From: Diphasiastrum complanatum
Lineage: Eukaryota > Streptophyta > Lycopodiopsida > Lycopodiales > Lycopodiaceae
Assembly: GCA_029204225.1 (NCBI GenBank)
Contig: CM055092.1
Coordinates: forward strand, 86,602,537-86,666,536
Direction of reading: 5' to 3'
DNA: 64,000 nt
The position numbers were made by a program, and so were the translations under genes. The notes under the pieces are model-generated. The model was given only the letters and a program-made list of their open reading frames with translations, had not been told where the DNA came from and ran no database searches. Shown piece after piece: positions 41,352-52,960 of this stretch (the first letter of the stretch is position 1; each line of letters opens with the position of its first letter).

Positions 41352-41893
41352 CAAATCTTCCTCGTCAGCTTGGATCACACCAGCAACTTCTAAATTGTGA
41401 CCAGCAATAATGGTCGATTGCTGGTCAGCTGGAATAATATATATGGGAGCTGGTGGATACTTTTTCTGAAAAGCCAAAAACTCCTCCTCACTCGGCATAT
41501 TAGCCTCATATGTCCTGCTCTCGGATAGCATCCTTTGAAGGGCATCTGTGCCACTTGCCCTTCCTTCTTGGTCCTCATAGTCGATGCCATCTATGAGGTC
41601 GTCACCATCAAAGTCAATAAAATCATTAAATTCAGAATTCATTCTTGATATAAGAGATAATATCTCATCTTCTTTGAGATCCATTACATCTCTGATGTCG
41701 CTAACGGACAAGAATGCAATATCGTCCATATGGTACACAGGGATGTCCATCAGGGTTCTACTCCGGTCAATCTCGCTCAGGGTAGATAAGGGAGAGATAG
41801 ACAAAGAACGGGCCTTGGCAGGATCATACTGCTGTGCTTGCTTGGCCTCCTCTACATCTCCTAAAATCTCATCAATAATGAAAACCTCCGAAG
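41352..41893 (-). pseudogene. Unrecognised minus-strand gene, upstream exon, acidic
   Basis: Open for about 180 codons, SEVFIIDEILGDVEEAKQAQ, SLSISPLSTLSEIDRSRTLM, DFIDFDGDDLIDGIDYEDQE, PPAPIYIIPADQQS, GVIQADEEDL, then donor GTAAGT (41346-41351). The 93-bp intron 41259-41351 has GTAAGT and TTGTAG ends. Acidic and partly low-complexity. A possible upstream acceptor (CTCTTGTAG) sits at the border with gypsy sequence, so earlier exons are lost or displaced. Confidence 0.6.
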
Positions 41894-41929
41894 CTACAAG
41901 AGTGGTAGGTAGGGGCAGGCAAACCAATC

Positions 41930-44123
41930 ATGGACGACCCAGAAGATTCTACCTTGTCAGGGATAAGAGCAGATATGAAAAACACAAAGGCCATACCCTC
42001 CTGAACGAAGGAGCACATTCCGAAGAAATACGTCATCTGTCTATGCTCGAAATTTTTTGTATCCAATGTCAACGCTTTGGTATCTCTCTTAATCCTGAAA
42101 AATGCCAGATTTGGGTAACCCATGGTATTGAGTTAGGACATATTATCTCACAAAATGGCATTGTCATTGACCCTGAAAAGATCCTTATCATTCAAAATCT
42201 ACCAGAACCACGTACGATACGTGAAGTTTACTCCTTCCTTGGCCAAGCCAACTACTATCGGTGCTTTATTTTTTATTTCGCTAACAAAGCCCGCTTAATC
42301 TACAAAGTAGTTGTAGTTCCCAAATGGACGGGTGAACAACGCGTTGCCTTCAATCAACTCAAAGAAGCCCTTACCAAAGCACCCATCCTTCGGGCCCCTG
42401 ATTATTCTAAAGAATTCCATGTGCATACCGATGCATCCAAGTATGCCATTGGAGCAGTGCTCACCCAACCGAGAGAATTCAAAAAGGATTACCCAATTCA
42501 TTTTCTTAGTCGACAATTGATATCTGCTGAAGTCAATTATACCACTACCGAACGCGAAGCCTTGGCAATGGTATATGCGGTTCAGAAGTTTCGCCATTAT
42601 CTTCTAGGAAAAATCTTTGCGTTCTTCACTGATCATCAAGCACTGTGGTATCTCATCAACAAGACCTGCACCACAGGTCGTATTGCTAGATGGATCCTAT
42701 TATTGAGAGAATTTGAGTTTAGGATCGTGGTTCGTAAGGGAGTTCAACATTTTTTAGCATATCATCTATCCCGAATCCCTAACCTTCCTATCCCTGATCA
42801 AGACATCAACAATAATTTACCAGATGCAATCCTTTTCCAAGTTGACTCTACACCTGTATGGGCTAAGGAAATCACCGAATATTTAACTTCAGGGCAGATG
42901 GATCCTTCCTTCTCTAAACCCGAACAACGAGTGTTGGTCCTCAAAACTAAACCTTATACGTTAATTGCAGGACTCTACAAGCAAGGGTTAGATGGAATTA
43001 TCCGACGATGTCTTACTGAAGGAGAAATCCCCTCTGTAATTTCCGTCACTCATGAAGGTATTGGTGCCGACCATTTCTCTTCTGAAACAACTGCTAAGAA
43101 AATCCTCTTGGCCGGTTTTTGGTGGCCAACACTCTTCAAGGATACGCACAATTACAATAAGGCTTGTGATGTCTGCCAACGCACAAAACGCTTTCAAAAA
43201 ACAGACTATATGTCTTTACACCCTGTAACCACTGATCAAGCTTTCCAAAAATGGGAAATTGATTATGTCGGACCTATTAGTCCTGCTGCTCGACACACAC
43301 AATCTCGTTACATCATAGTAGCTACAGACTACTGCACCAAATGGGCTGAAGCAAGAGCTGTTTGCAATGTTGACGCTCGTTCCACCATCAAATTTCTCTA
43401 TGAACAGGTTATAGTTCGGTTCAGATGTCCTCTAGAGCTTATCAATGATAGGGGAACACATTTCCTTAACTTTGTCATAGCAGATCTTCTTTCCAAATTT
43501 TTTGTGGTACAGCGCAAAAGTTCCCCATACTATCCACGCTGCAATGGCCAGGCATAATCCACCAATAAAATCCTATGTGGCATTCTCACCAAAACCGTCG
43601 AATCCAGCCGATTTGATTGGGAACTCAAACTCCATGCTGCTCTCTGGGCTTATCGCACTACCCCGAAGTGAGCTACAAGATTAACCCCCTTCCAGCTCAC
43701 ATATGGTCAAGAAGCCGTTATGCATGTGGAATTCCATATTCCCTCCCTTCGAGAGGCTACAACCTTGAGCTCGATACTCCTCAGAATCTAGCAAATAGGT
43801 TATTCCATCTGGAGCAACTCTGTGAAACACGACGGATTAGCATCCATGCTCAACAAGTCCACAAACGATGACAAAAAGCATGGCATGATCGATCACTGAA
43901 ACTTAGAGATTTCCAGGTGGGCGATAAGGTCCTGCTATACCAGGCCAAAGCCTTCAAAGGCAAACTGAAATTTTTAGGCCAAGGACCTTATGTCATAAAA
44001 AAAATCTTTGCCTCTGGATATGTTCAACTCCAAACCCTTCAAGGCGATGTCCTCGACACTGTGGTCAATGGGAGTCGACTGAGAAAGTACAACGAACCCT
44101 ACTTTTATCTTGATATGTATTAG
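41930..44123 (+). mobile_element. Ty3/gypsy pol (RT end, RNase H, integrase), 5'-truncated
   Basis: The RT C-terminus FGISLNPEKCQIWVTHGIEL (about 42066) begins after the catalytic motif. RNase H shows VHTDASKYAIGAVLTQ and FFTDHQALWYL. Integrase has GADHFSSETTAKKI, GFWWPTLFKDTHNYNKACDV and the core D residues in WEIDYVGP and INDRGTHFL, and ends with LGQGPYVIKKIF..GYVQLQ near 43974. Lesions: stops at 43555-43557 and 43669-43671, a frameshift near 43750 and a stop at 43869-43871. The integrase wording looks more Tat/Athila-like than chromovirus-like, and there is no chromodomain. The first ~110 codons of the long open frame (41584-41930) are antisense of the neighbouring gene, not gypsy. Confidence 0.9.
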
Positions 44124-44757
44124 CTGTTTTTTCTCTACTGTGTATTTTTTTTTCTCCCTTTTTATTATTTGTATGCCATTTTGACAACATTTTTTGCTAT
44201 GATTTGTTGTTCCACCCATCAAGATACTATCAGATCAAGTATACCAACAGTGTTCTATGAGAAAACCACAAAAGTCATTAGTTTCAAACAAAATGTTTTC
44301 ACATCATCTCAAATAGAATTCGTCTGACCCCTTTCTTACAGAGAACAATTCATTTTTGGCCTCCGCGAATTCTGTCTCAGAAGAAAAATGTCAAAAAAAA
44401 AAAATGGAGTTTTCTTCATCAGATATCCATGCTTAGAATTCGCAGACAATTCGCGGGAGCTCAAATTGATCCTCACAATTTTTCTATTACCTCCGCAAAT
44501 TCTGATCAGATATATTTTTGCACTATCAGAATATTTTCTCTCTTTTAGCAAACACAAATCACTTACAGGAATTCCGGGCCCTCAGAATGATGCCTCAAAA
44601 TTCGCGACCATCATTACCAAATCGTAGACACTGAGGACAATTTTTGGGTGTGAAGTTGCAAATTCCTGTCCAAAAAAGTCTATATATCGGTCTCCACCCT
44701 CTCTCCACGAGTTCATTTTAGATTGTTGCTCTCGAGTTCATGCCAAAATTTTTCAAA
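44124..44757 (+). other. Post-pol spacer of the gypsy element
   Basis: Short motif variants recur: CCTCCGCGAATTCTG, GAATTCGCAGACAATTCGCGG, CCTCCGCAAATTCTG and AAAATTCGCGACC. CACTGAGGACAATTTTTGGGTGTG at 44627-44651 resembles the GGACAA..TTTGGG motif after pol in some Athila-type elements. Confidence 0.45.
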
Positions 44758-44797
44758 ATTTTCAAAATTCTTAGAGCAATCTAAAATCACTGCTGCC

Positions 44798-45690
44798 ATG
44801 GCTTCCCGTGATTCCTCACTGAGCTTGCATCGCCGTAAACCCCCTCGTCCTTATTCACGAGATATAATCATGATCTCTCTTAAGAATTACACTGAGCAGC
44901 TCACACTGGCCAAGGATATCCTCACCAACCTTGGCTTTGATCTAACACTTTTCCGGGACCAGCAGAGCGAGAGCCTCATCCGAGCAGCCTATTCGACCTA
45001 TTCGGATGAGTTCCAAACTTTTCGGCTTACAACCAAGACTGGCAGTTATTCTATTATCAATGTCTCTCCGGGAGATCTTCAGAGTGTCAGCTTTCCTAAT
45101 CTCGAAGAGACAATCCATGGCAAGGGCACCAGCTATGATGCCAAGTACTTCACCAAGTTTCTAACAGACGAAGGCAAAACCATTGCCCAGACCAACGACG
45201 GGATCACTATCTGACTCATCATGGATCCCCATCTACGGGCCGCCTCAGAGATCCTCGTTACCATGGCCGCAGTACATACCACCAAGATGGATCGCATTCC
45301 ACCGTGCGATCTCTTCTCTCTAACCCTCACCATGGACGACCCCACTCAAAATTATAAGTGGGCTGAGAAGGTAGCGGAGAAGCTGTGCGGAGCCCTAAAG
45401 CCCGCAAATCAACTACCAAATGTGGGTATCTCCTCCACATGTTGGTCACCAAGAAATTGGGGTCTAAGGCAGCTGCTACCATCAAGGAGCTGGATGCTGT
45501 TTATCCAAGCACAAAAAAGTGAGCCACCCCCCAACCGATAACAGAACCAGTCTCACCACCCCACCTACTAAGAAGTAGAAAGGGAAGACAGTCAGCACAG
45601 AAGCAGATGTCCCACATGACATTCTATCCAGCGACATCGGGGTAGAATATGCTGAATCCGGAGGGAGCCTTAAACCATCTCAGGTCCCAA
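44798..45690 (+). pseudogene. Possible post-pol (env-like or accessory) ORF of the gypsy element
   Basis: An ATG at 44798 opens MASRDSSLSLHRRKPPRPYS and runs to a TGA at 45212; translated sequence continues after it in shifted frames to about 45690, where copia sequence begins. No domain recognised. The position right after gypsy pol suggests the third ORF of Athila-like elements. It could instead be gag of another element. Confidence 0.4.
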
Positions 45691-45699
45691 AGGAGGTCC

Positions 45700-46991
45700 T
45701 CATCGGAGTGTATAAGGTCAAGAGGAGAGTTAGATCTTGTCAAAGATCTTTTGAAAGGTAGCTTATGAGATTTGGAGAGTCCACAAGCTTCACAAAGCTT
45801 GCCACACTTGGATATGGTCTTGGGAAGTCCACTTGCTAGCTCCTTTGTCGCCATGGTCTCCATAGCTTTGTAGTTAGGATGGCCTAACCTTTTGTGCCAC
45901 AATTCCACTTGAGTGAGCTCCTCCCTTGCCATGTTCACACTTCCAACCATCACATTAGCATCCAATTTAAATAACCTCCTTGCTTGAAACCATTAGCAAC
46001 ACATTTTTCATCTTTCAAGATAGAACATGCTCCATGCTTGAAATGTACATCTAATCCACTATCCATAAGTTGTCCTACACTCAACAAGTTCTTTGTAATT
46101 GAAGGTACATAAAGAACATTGTCTAGATCTACTTTTTTAGATGATCCTAGACATAAAGGAATGGATTCAACACCTACAATCTCACATTCTTGATCACTTG
46201 CAGTGAAGATAAATATCTTAGAACTATTGTAAGAAAGTAGATTAGAAAAGTAGTCTTTTTGGCGAGTCATGTGGGAGCTTGCCCCACTATCAATCCACCA
46301 AGTGTCTTGATTAGATGTTTGTGGTGAGGATACCATCAAAGATAGATTGCATTCTTCCTCCTCCTCCTCAAGCACAAGATTGTCTTGATTGTCCTTCTCT
46401 TGGGCATTCTTCTTCTTGTAGCACTCGGATGCAAAATGTCCCTTTTTCCCACAAAAAAAAACACTTTAGCTTCTTCTTGTCCTTCTTGCTCTTGCCTTTG
46501 GAACTTGATGCTCCATCTTTGCTCTCCATCTCCATGTCTTGAGTCTTCTTGGATGGAAACTTTTTCTTCTTGCCTTTCAAGGAAAAGTTAGCTTTTTCAT
46601 CACCATCATTCAAAGATAAGGAACTCATCCTACTTTTGATATGAAGCATTCTACTCTCCTCACTTACAAGCACACTTTGAAGTTTTTCAATACTAGGAAG
46701 TGAATCTTGAATAGCAAAGGTTTGAACAAGATTAGAATAACCATCTCCTAATCCATTCAAAATGATTTGAACTAACTCATCATCTTTGATCTTATCATCT
46801 ATAGAAGACAACTCCTTATTCAAAGATTTGATTCTAAAAACATAATTTTGGGCACTTTCACTACTTCCTTTCATGCTTTGAAGAATTTGATTCCTAAGCA
46901 TGAGTATCCTTGAAGTATTCTTGGATCCATAAATTGCTTTTAATGAATCCCATGCCTCTTTGGATGTGGTACAAAATGAGATTTCCTTCAA
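45700..46991 (-). mobile_element. Copia fragment: gag, zinc knuckle, protease, pre-integrase
   Basis: Gag (46368-46991): CTTSKEAWDSLKAIYGSKNT, LMLRNQILQSMKGSSES, LVQIILNGLGDGYSNLVQ. A frameshift falls in the CCHC knuckle (CFF.WEKGTF). Protease 45950-46375 has WWIDSGASSHM with catalytic DSG. Pre-integrase 45702-45965 has ELWHKRLGHPNYKAMETM and ends LDLIHSD, where the fragment stops. The gag N-terminus is missing at the upstream edge. Confidence 0.9.
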
Positions 46992-47073
46992 AAGTTCATC
47001 ACCATTATTGGATCCTATAGTGAGAGAGTAACAACATTTTTTTTTTCATCACTTTTGTTTATTTCCACTTTAC

Positions 47074-48050
47074 ATGGCTTCAATGGGTTCATACTTGTTG
47101 GAACCAAGTGAGAGATTGACTACTTCCAATGATTCAATATGGAAGGTGAGGATGGAGTCCATCTTGATACTCCAAGATGTGATGGACATTGTTCTTGGCC
47201 TTGAAGAAGAGCCTCAAGTTCTTCAAGAGGTTCAAAAATACAAGAAGAGAGCTAGGATGGCTATCCACTTTATCAAAATGAATGTCTCTAATGAGATATT
47301 GAGGGAGATTGGTACTTGCACTACAGCCAAAGAAGCTTGGGATTGTCTCAAGTCTATCTATGAGGCTAAGAACACCTCTAGGCTCCTCACTCTTAGAAAT
47401 CAAATCTTCCAAAGTAGTCAAAAGAGTGATGAGAGTGCATCTAATTATGCTTTGAGGGTCAAGGATATTCATAGGGAGCTTGCATGCATTTTAGCTAGCA
47501 CTTGGAAGTGAGTTTAAAATGCAAGATCTAGGAGAGATCCATTACATACTAGGCCTAGAGATTGACTTTCATGAAGATTATGTTTTTATATTCAATCTAG
47601 ATATGCTCTTTCTATGTTGAAAAAATTCCATAAGGGAAATTCTAAGATCATAGATACTCTTGGTGGAGCAAATTGTGAAAGATCCTAATAAAGGTGATGA
47701 AAGATCCTTCGAGGACATCACACTTTTTAGGAGTCTTATAGGCTCCTTAATTTGGCTTACCATCACTAGGCCCGACTTCAACTTTTGTGTGCACAAGTTG
47801 AGCCAATTTATGCAAGATCCAAAGATCCATCATTGGAAGATGGCCAAGAGAATTCTAAGATATATATCTTCATCTTTTGACTATGGTCTACTCTATGAAA
47901 GTGAAAGATCTATCCATTATTGGGTACTCGAATTCGGACTTTGCAAGTGATAAGATGGATCGAAAGTCCATAAGTGCATACACCATATTTTTTGGAGGCG
48001 AAGACAAATTGGTGAAATCCACATGTAGAGCCTCTATTGAGCCAAAGTAG
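47074..48050 (+). mobile_element. Copia deletion derivative: gag fused to RT/RNase H
   Basis: Gag 47074-47506 starts MASMGSYLLEPSERLTTSND and reads CTTAKEAWDCLKSIYEAKNT up to HRELACI. It then passes directly into late RT, EFKMQDLGEIHYILGLEI (47511 on), LIGSLIWLTITRPD and the RNase H start. Protease, integrase and the RT active site are deleted. The RT and RNase H part has frame breaks near 47600 and 47930. Another gag lies head-to-head at 46991. Confidence 0.85.
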
Positions 48051-48059
48051 TGTAGGTGG

Positions 48060-48660
48060 TAGAACTTGAGCTAGATAGGATGTATAGTTGTTATTGGATG
48101 TGTGACAAATCAAAGTTCAAGAGGTCCAATAGAATTAAGAGGTGGAAGTATAAATGATCCAATAGGATTTGAGTTATGCTTGAGAATGATCCAATAGAAT
48201 CAAGAGGTGGATGCATCATTGGTCCAATAGAATCAAGAGGTGATAGAAATGAGGTCCAATAGTTTTTGAGGGTGAACTGCCTCGTGGATCTACTGGTCTC
48301 ATTGTACATCTCATTTTTGTTCTAAGTAATTTGGAGATCAATCAAGTTTTTGAGTCTAAGTGTTTACTTGCTTTCTCTCTCTACCCGAGAGCTATTGATT
48401 GCATTCTCTCTCTACATGAGAGTTGGCCTTTTCCATACTTAGTTTTTTTGATGTAACACTTCCCACATGTGTGTAGGTACTTTGGTTTTGAGTTAATGCA
48501 TGTGGTAGTGTGTTTTTGCCTTTGAGAGTGAGATAGATCTTGAATCTCAATCTGATCTTGATCATTGTGCATTCATACACCTTAGGAGATCTAAATCACA
48601 CTTAGTGGACATTCCACACATGTGAAATTCACATTTTCTTCTAAACATTTTCAACACGAG
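48060..48660 (+). repeat. Probable 3' LTR of the deletion derivative, with internal ~35-bp repeats
   Basis: Follows RNase H. It contains repeated AATGATCCAATAGAATCAAGAGGTG-type units (about 48115-48260) and a TCTCTCTCTACCCGAGAGC stretch also seen in other LTRs here. Boundaries are estimated. Confidence 0.5.
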
Positions 48661-50420
48661 TGACAACAACCATCATCCACCTGAGATCTATCTATGCATA
48701 AGAGACAATCTGACTTTTAAGAAATTGAAATACAAGTATCTTGGGACATCTCAAATTCCAAGCTTTAATCCTATAAGTAGTAATTCACATGATGATGACA
48801 TTCCTTTAAAAAATAAATAACTTTCACGTTGGAAGGATCATATGAATTTAATCTGATGTCTAGGATTCGAGAAATTCAAAAGAAGTAAGGCTTCTTTAAG
48901 AAGGTGAGAAATAATATTAAGGGTTTTCTAATTTGTAAATTGTGAGATACCCCCATTGGGATCTGGATTAAACCTCAAATCTCCAAAAAATATCCAAACA
49001 TTTAACCAATGAATTCACCCGTTAGTATTACCATTATTGTCCATTGGTCTACAGATCACTCTTGCACAAGAATTTCCTTTTGGAATCACTAATGTCCCAT
49101 ACTGTTGGAAGTAAATCTGGTTTGTCAATGTTTGGCTAGATCTACTCACGATGTGGTGTAGTATAGGGAGGATCGTCCGCTTTCTAAGTTCTACCAAGTT
49201 TCAGACAGAGTGCAAAAATAGAAACAATGATGAAGCACTAAGGCTTTCGCAACTAATGCTCGAAATAGAATGAAACTAACTAAGATGACAAAATACAAAA
49301 CCTTACTAAGGCTTACCCAACTAGCAAGGTGATTAAACTAAATTCTAGATTTAACACCCAAAGGGAATTAGAATGGAAGATTGCGGCTAATTATTAATCA
49401 ATCAACAAAATACATGCCACAATACAAACCAATGAGAAGGAGGCAAGAGGAGGCCCGAGCACCTTCCCTCAAGCTATGCACTTTCCCAAACGGAACACAA
49501 ATGAAATAGAGAGATAATCTCAAAAATAGAGAACTTGATAGCTTAACCTCAAAAGTGTTATTTACAAGGCAAATACCTCTCCTTTTATGGCAAGGAGGGT
49601 CTTCCATAAGTATCCACTAACTTATGGGACTAATCTATTTCTAGCCTTTCTAGATTGGGCTTACAAACACATGACATGGTGGAAGTTTATTAACAAACAC
49701 TCGTACGTGGACTTACAAAACACATGCCACGAAGTTTTATTTTTCTCTTTTTTATTTTTTATGTGTTAGCACAGATGCTAACACATACCATCAGCTTCCC
49801 CTCCAAGAAATTCTTTGCTTCTAGATCTAATCTCCAAAAAATCAAAAAGATTTAACTAGATATCCTATATCCAAATATAGGATCTGATTTTCAACCAATT
49901 CCTTCCAGTCATTTAATTTCCTCATGTTCCTTTTGTTGAAAAATGAAAAATGAAAAATCATCTACCTTGACTTTAGGCTTTTGACAAAGTTTTTTCTATG
50001 TGTATATGTTGTTTCATATTGTAAATGCCAAATTTGGCCTAGAAGAAAGTCGAGCTACATGGGTTCTTCAAGTCTAGTTGGTAATATACAACTTGCATAT
50101 AGAATAAAGACATAGAAATGTCAATAATAGGCTTGTAGAAACTTGTGGCATATCACATGCAATGGTTGTAAGTGATCCATAGTGACATGCAAGGCATGCA
50201 CAAAGTGAATTGGACACATGCATGATGATTTGTACAATTCTAGTTGAAAATTTGACACTTGGTAAAAGTAGGTAGAAATGCATGCATGTAAAGTGACAAA
50301 TGTCACTAATTCTCTAGTTTTCATTTTTAGATGTGGATGAAAGTTGGATGGAGATGGTTCTACTTCGAGCTATTCCAAACTCCATAAATATGTGTAGACT
50401 CTCATAATTTTTTTATGAAG
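48661..50420. other. AT-rich repeat remnants, no coding
   Basis: No domain-bearing frame. Contains a 12-bp-arm hairpin at 49760-49787. The right part is probably the 5' portion of the next copia LTR, whose left end I could not place. Confidence 0.4.
49760..49787. repeat. Perfect hairpin, 12-bp arms
   Basis: TATGTGTTAGCA - CAGA - TGCTAACACATA. The TGTTAGCA..TGCTAACA pair looks like LTR-terminal sequence. Confidence 0.85.
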
Positions 50421-50716
50421 AACCAAGTTTTGAAGCTATTTCATGTCATTTTGGATCTACACTATTGTTTGCTTGAATTTTGCTCTTTCTTTCTCTCTCT
50501 AACTCGAGTAGAGACTTATCCTAATGCATTAAATTCTTGTACTTCTTCTCCCTTGTTTTTCAAGGCAATCATTCTTTGATTCTTAGCATGCTAGATTGTG
50601 ATTTAGCCATAAAATCTTGTACTAGATCTTGGCATTCAATCTAGAATCAATTTATGTGCTAAACGCAAAGCTTGAGGATCATTCCCCACACGTGTGAGCT
50701 TGCTAGAGTTTAATCA
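50421..50716 (+). repeat. 3' part of a copia 5' LTR
   Basis: 296 bp repeated at 52480-52794 with about 90% identity. It ends TTTAATCA directly before the primer-binding site. The true left end lies further left and is not repeated downstream. Confidence 0.85.
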
Positions 50717-50729
50717 TGGTATCAGAGCC
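50717..50729 (+). promoter_or_regulatory. Primer-binding site for initiator tRNA-Met
   Basis: TGGTATCAGAGCC directly abuts the LTR. Confidence 0.9.
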
Positions 50730-51486
50730 AAATTAAGCTTTGCATGCTATTATCTCTGTTTGTGCAAGAATTTGTGAGCCCAATTCAAGCAAAAAAGTTG
50801 TTTTTACTTTTTGTTACCTTTTCTTGAAAAGTGTTTGGATCAAAGAGGATAGAGACTAGATTTTAAGATCAGAAGTGACATTGTACGGAATTCTGGAATT
50901 TCGCACGTGTGAAAATCAAAGATTTTGATACCTCTTTATTTCCTTTATAATTGGTCCAAAGATATTGATGTTATAGCTTGATGAAAAGTTATAAAGTGTA
51001 CTTTCCAGTGCAATTGATCTCAAATCAATCTGATGTGTCTATCAAGAGTTATAAGCTCTTAAAGAGGTTAGGGAGAGGTCCAAAATCCGAGTGACCACTT
51101 TTTGATTTGATTCAATTTAGCTTGATTCATAATCCATTGTTTTGAGTATTCAACACAAGAAACTGAAGATCAAGACAAAGTTTGGAGTTATTGAACACTT
51201 TTGAGCCTTCTTTGAATCATTAGTGTTTTCTTTTGTAGCATCTAATACGTGCCAAAAGTAGAATCAAAACTTGTCTATACTCCTCAATTCATTTTGAGGG
51301 ACTGATCTAGATTATCCTATTTTGTGGAATATTTGAGATCTATCTCAAATACAGTTGTAAGTTTTTCACATAGGATTTATAGCATACCCTTGAAAATTCC
51401 TATAGTGAAAGAGAGTAGCAACATCAAGTCTGATTGGAACAAGCTCAAACATATAATTGTCCAATAACAAGAATAGTCTTCACAAT

Positions 51487-52479
51487 TATGGCATATGTGG
51501 GAGGATATCTCCTAGAAGCAAGTGAAAGAGTAAGTACCTCCAATTATTCAATATGGAAGGTCTATTCTTATACTCCAGGATGTTATGGACATAGTACTTG
51601 GTATTGAGGAGGAGCCTCAAGCACAACTTGAAATACCAAAGTATAGGAAGAGAGCTAGAATGGCTCTACACTTCATTACTAATGAATGTCTCTAATGAGA
51701 TTCTAAGACAAATAGGATCTTGCACCACTGCTAAAGAAGCTTGGGATGCACTTAAGTCAATCTATGAAGCTAAAAACACTTGTAGAATACTCACACTTAG
51801 AAATCAGATTTTTCAAAGTTTTCAAAGAAGTGAGGAGAGTGCATCAAATTATGTTCTGAGAGTAAAAGATCTAAATAGGGAGCTCGTTTGTGTTGGTGTC
51901 ACAATCAATCAAGATGAGCTAGTACAAGTCCTTCTCAAGGGCTTAAAAGAAGACTATGATAATCTTGTTCAATCCTTTGCATAAAGGAGGAGTTGCCCAA
52001 TTTGGAGACTCTTCAAGGAGTTCTCACCTCTGAAGAAGCAAGACAAAGTTACAAACGTTCAAGGATGAACAAACTCGAGCATATTGGAAGTGAGAAAGCT
52101 CTCTTTGTCAAAGACAAGCATAAAGGGAAGTGCAAGAACCAGTTTTCTCAAACTTCCAACAAAGACAAAGCCAAGGACAAAGACAAAGATGGTGACTCAA
52201 ACAAGCAAATCTCTCTAATGAGAAAGAAAAAGACTATATTGCAAGTGATGGAGAAGGATCCCTCATGGTGTCAAGCTTTTCTTCAACACCCTTCAAGAAG
52301 GATGGAGTATGGTACATCGATAGTGGTGCCTCATCACATATGTGTTGTTCAAAGGAGTCTTTTGACTCTATTGTACCTTATAAAGGACTTGAAAGATCTA
52401 TTTATACAACAAATGATCATGAATGCTCTATTGAAGGAATTGGCAACATTCCATTAAAACTTGCTTCTTCTAAAATTCG
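51487..52479 (+). pseudogene. Copia gag plus truncated protease
   Basis: An ATG at 51487 reads MAYVGGYLLEASERVSTSNY, as in the gag at 47074; a short deletion after SIWKV and a frame break near 51675 disrupt it. It continues CTTAKEAWDALKSIYEAKNT, LVQVLLKGLKEDYDNLVQSF and a Lys-rich nucleocapsid region. In another frame come VWYIDSGASSHMCCSKESFD and IEGIGNIPLKL of the protease (52265-52489). Everything from mid-protease to mid-3' LTR is deleted, so the element depended on others. Confidence 0.88.
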
Positions 52480-52794
52480 AACCAAGCTTTGAAGCTATTT
52501 CATGTCATTTTGGATCTACACTAATGTTTGCTTGAATTTTGCTCTTTCTTTCTCTCTCTAACTCAAGTAGAGACTTATGCTAATGCAAAAAATTCTTGTA
52601 CTTCTTCTCTCTTGTTTTTCAAAGCAATCATTCTTTTATTCTTAGCATGCTAGATTGTGATTTAGCCATAAAATCTTGTACTAGATCCTGGCATTCAATC
52701 TAGAATCAATTTATGTGCTAAACACCAAGCTTAACAAAATCATTCACACTTGAGGATCATTCCCCACACGTGTGAGCTTGCTGAAATTTTATCA
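52480..52794 (+). repeat. Truncated 3' LTR of the same copia element
   Basis: Matches 50421-50716. Carries an extra ~20 nt near 52733-52752 (TTAACAAAATCATTCACAC). The left part of the LTR is missing at the deletion junction with protease. Confidence 0.85.
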
Positions 52795-52960
52795 CCTTTA
52801 GCAAATTGATGTAGATGAAAATATCATCTAAGAATACCACTAGGCATTGACCCAGGTATAGACGAGAAATATCGTTCATATACTGTTGAAATAACCCAAG
52901 TGTATTCATTAACCAAAAGGAAACATAAGAATACAAAACAACCAAAGTAATACAATAATA
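52790..52960 (-). pseudogene. Gypsy RT active-site fragment
   Basis: The minus strand reads FQQYMNDISRLYLGQCLVVF LDDIFIYINLLK; LDDI(F/L)IY is the gypsy RT catalytic motif (VFLDDIFIY). No flanking RT continues in frame. Confidence 0.8.

Noticed and set aside
41584-43557. A single 657-codon plus-strand gypsy protein
   Set aside because: About the first 110 codons (to about 41930) are the antisense of the minus-strand unknown gene. Gypsy similarity starts only after that.
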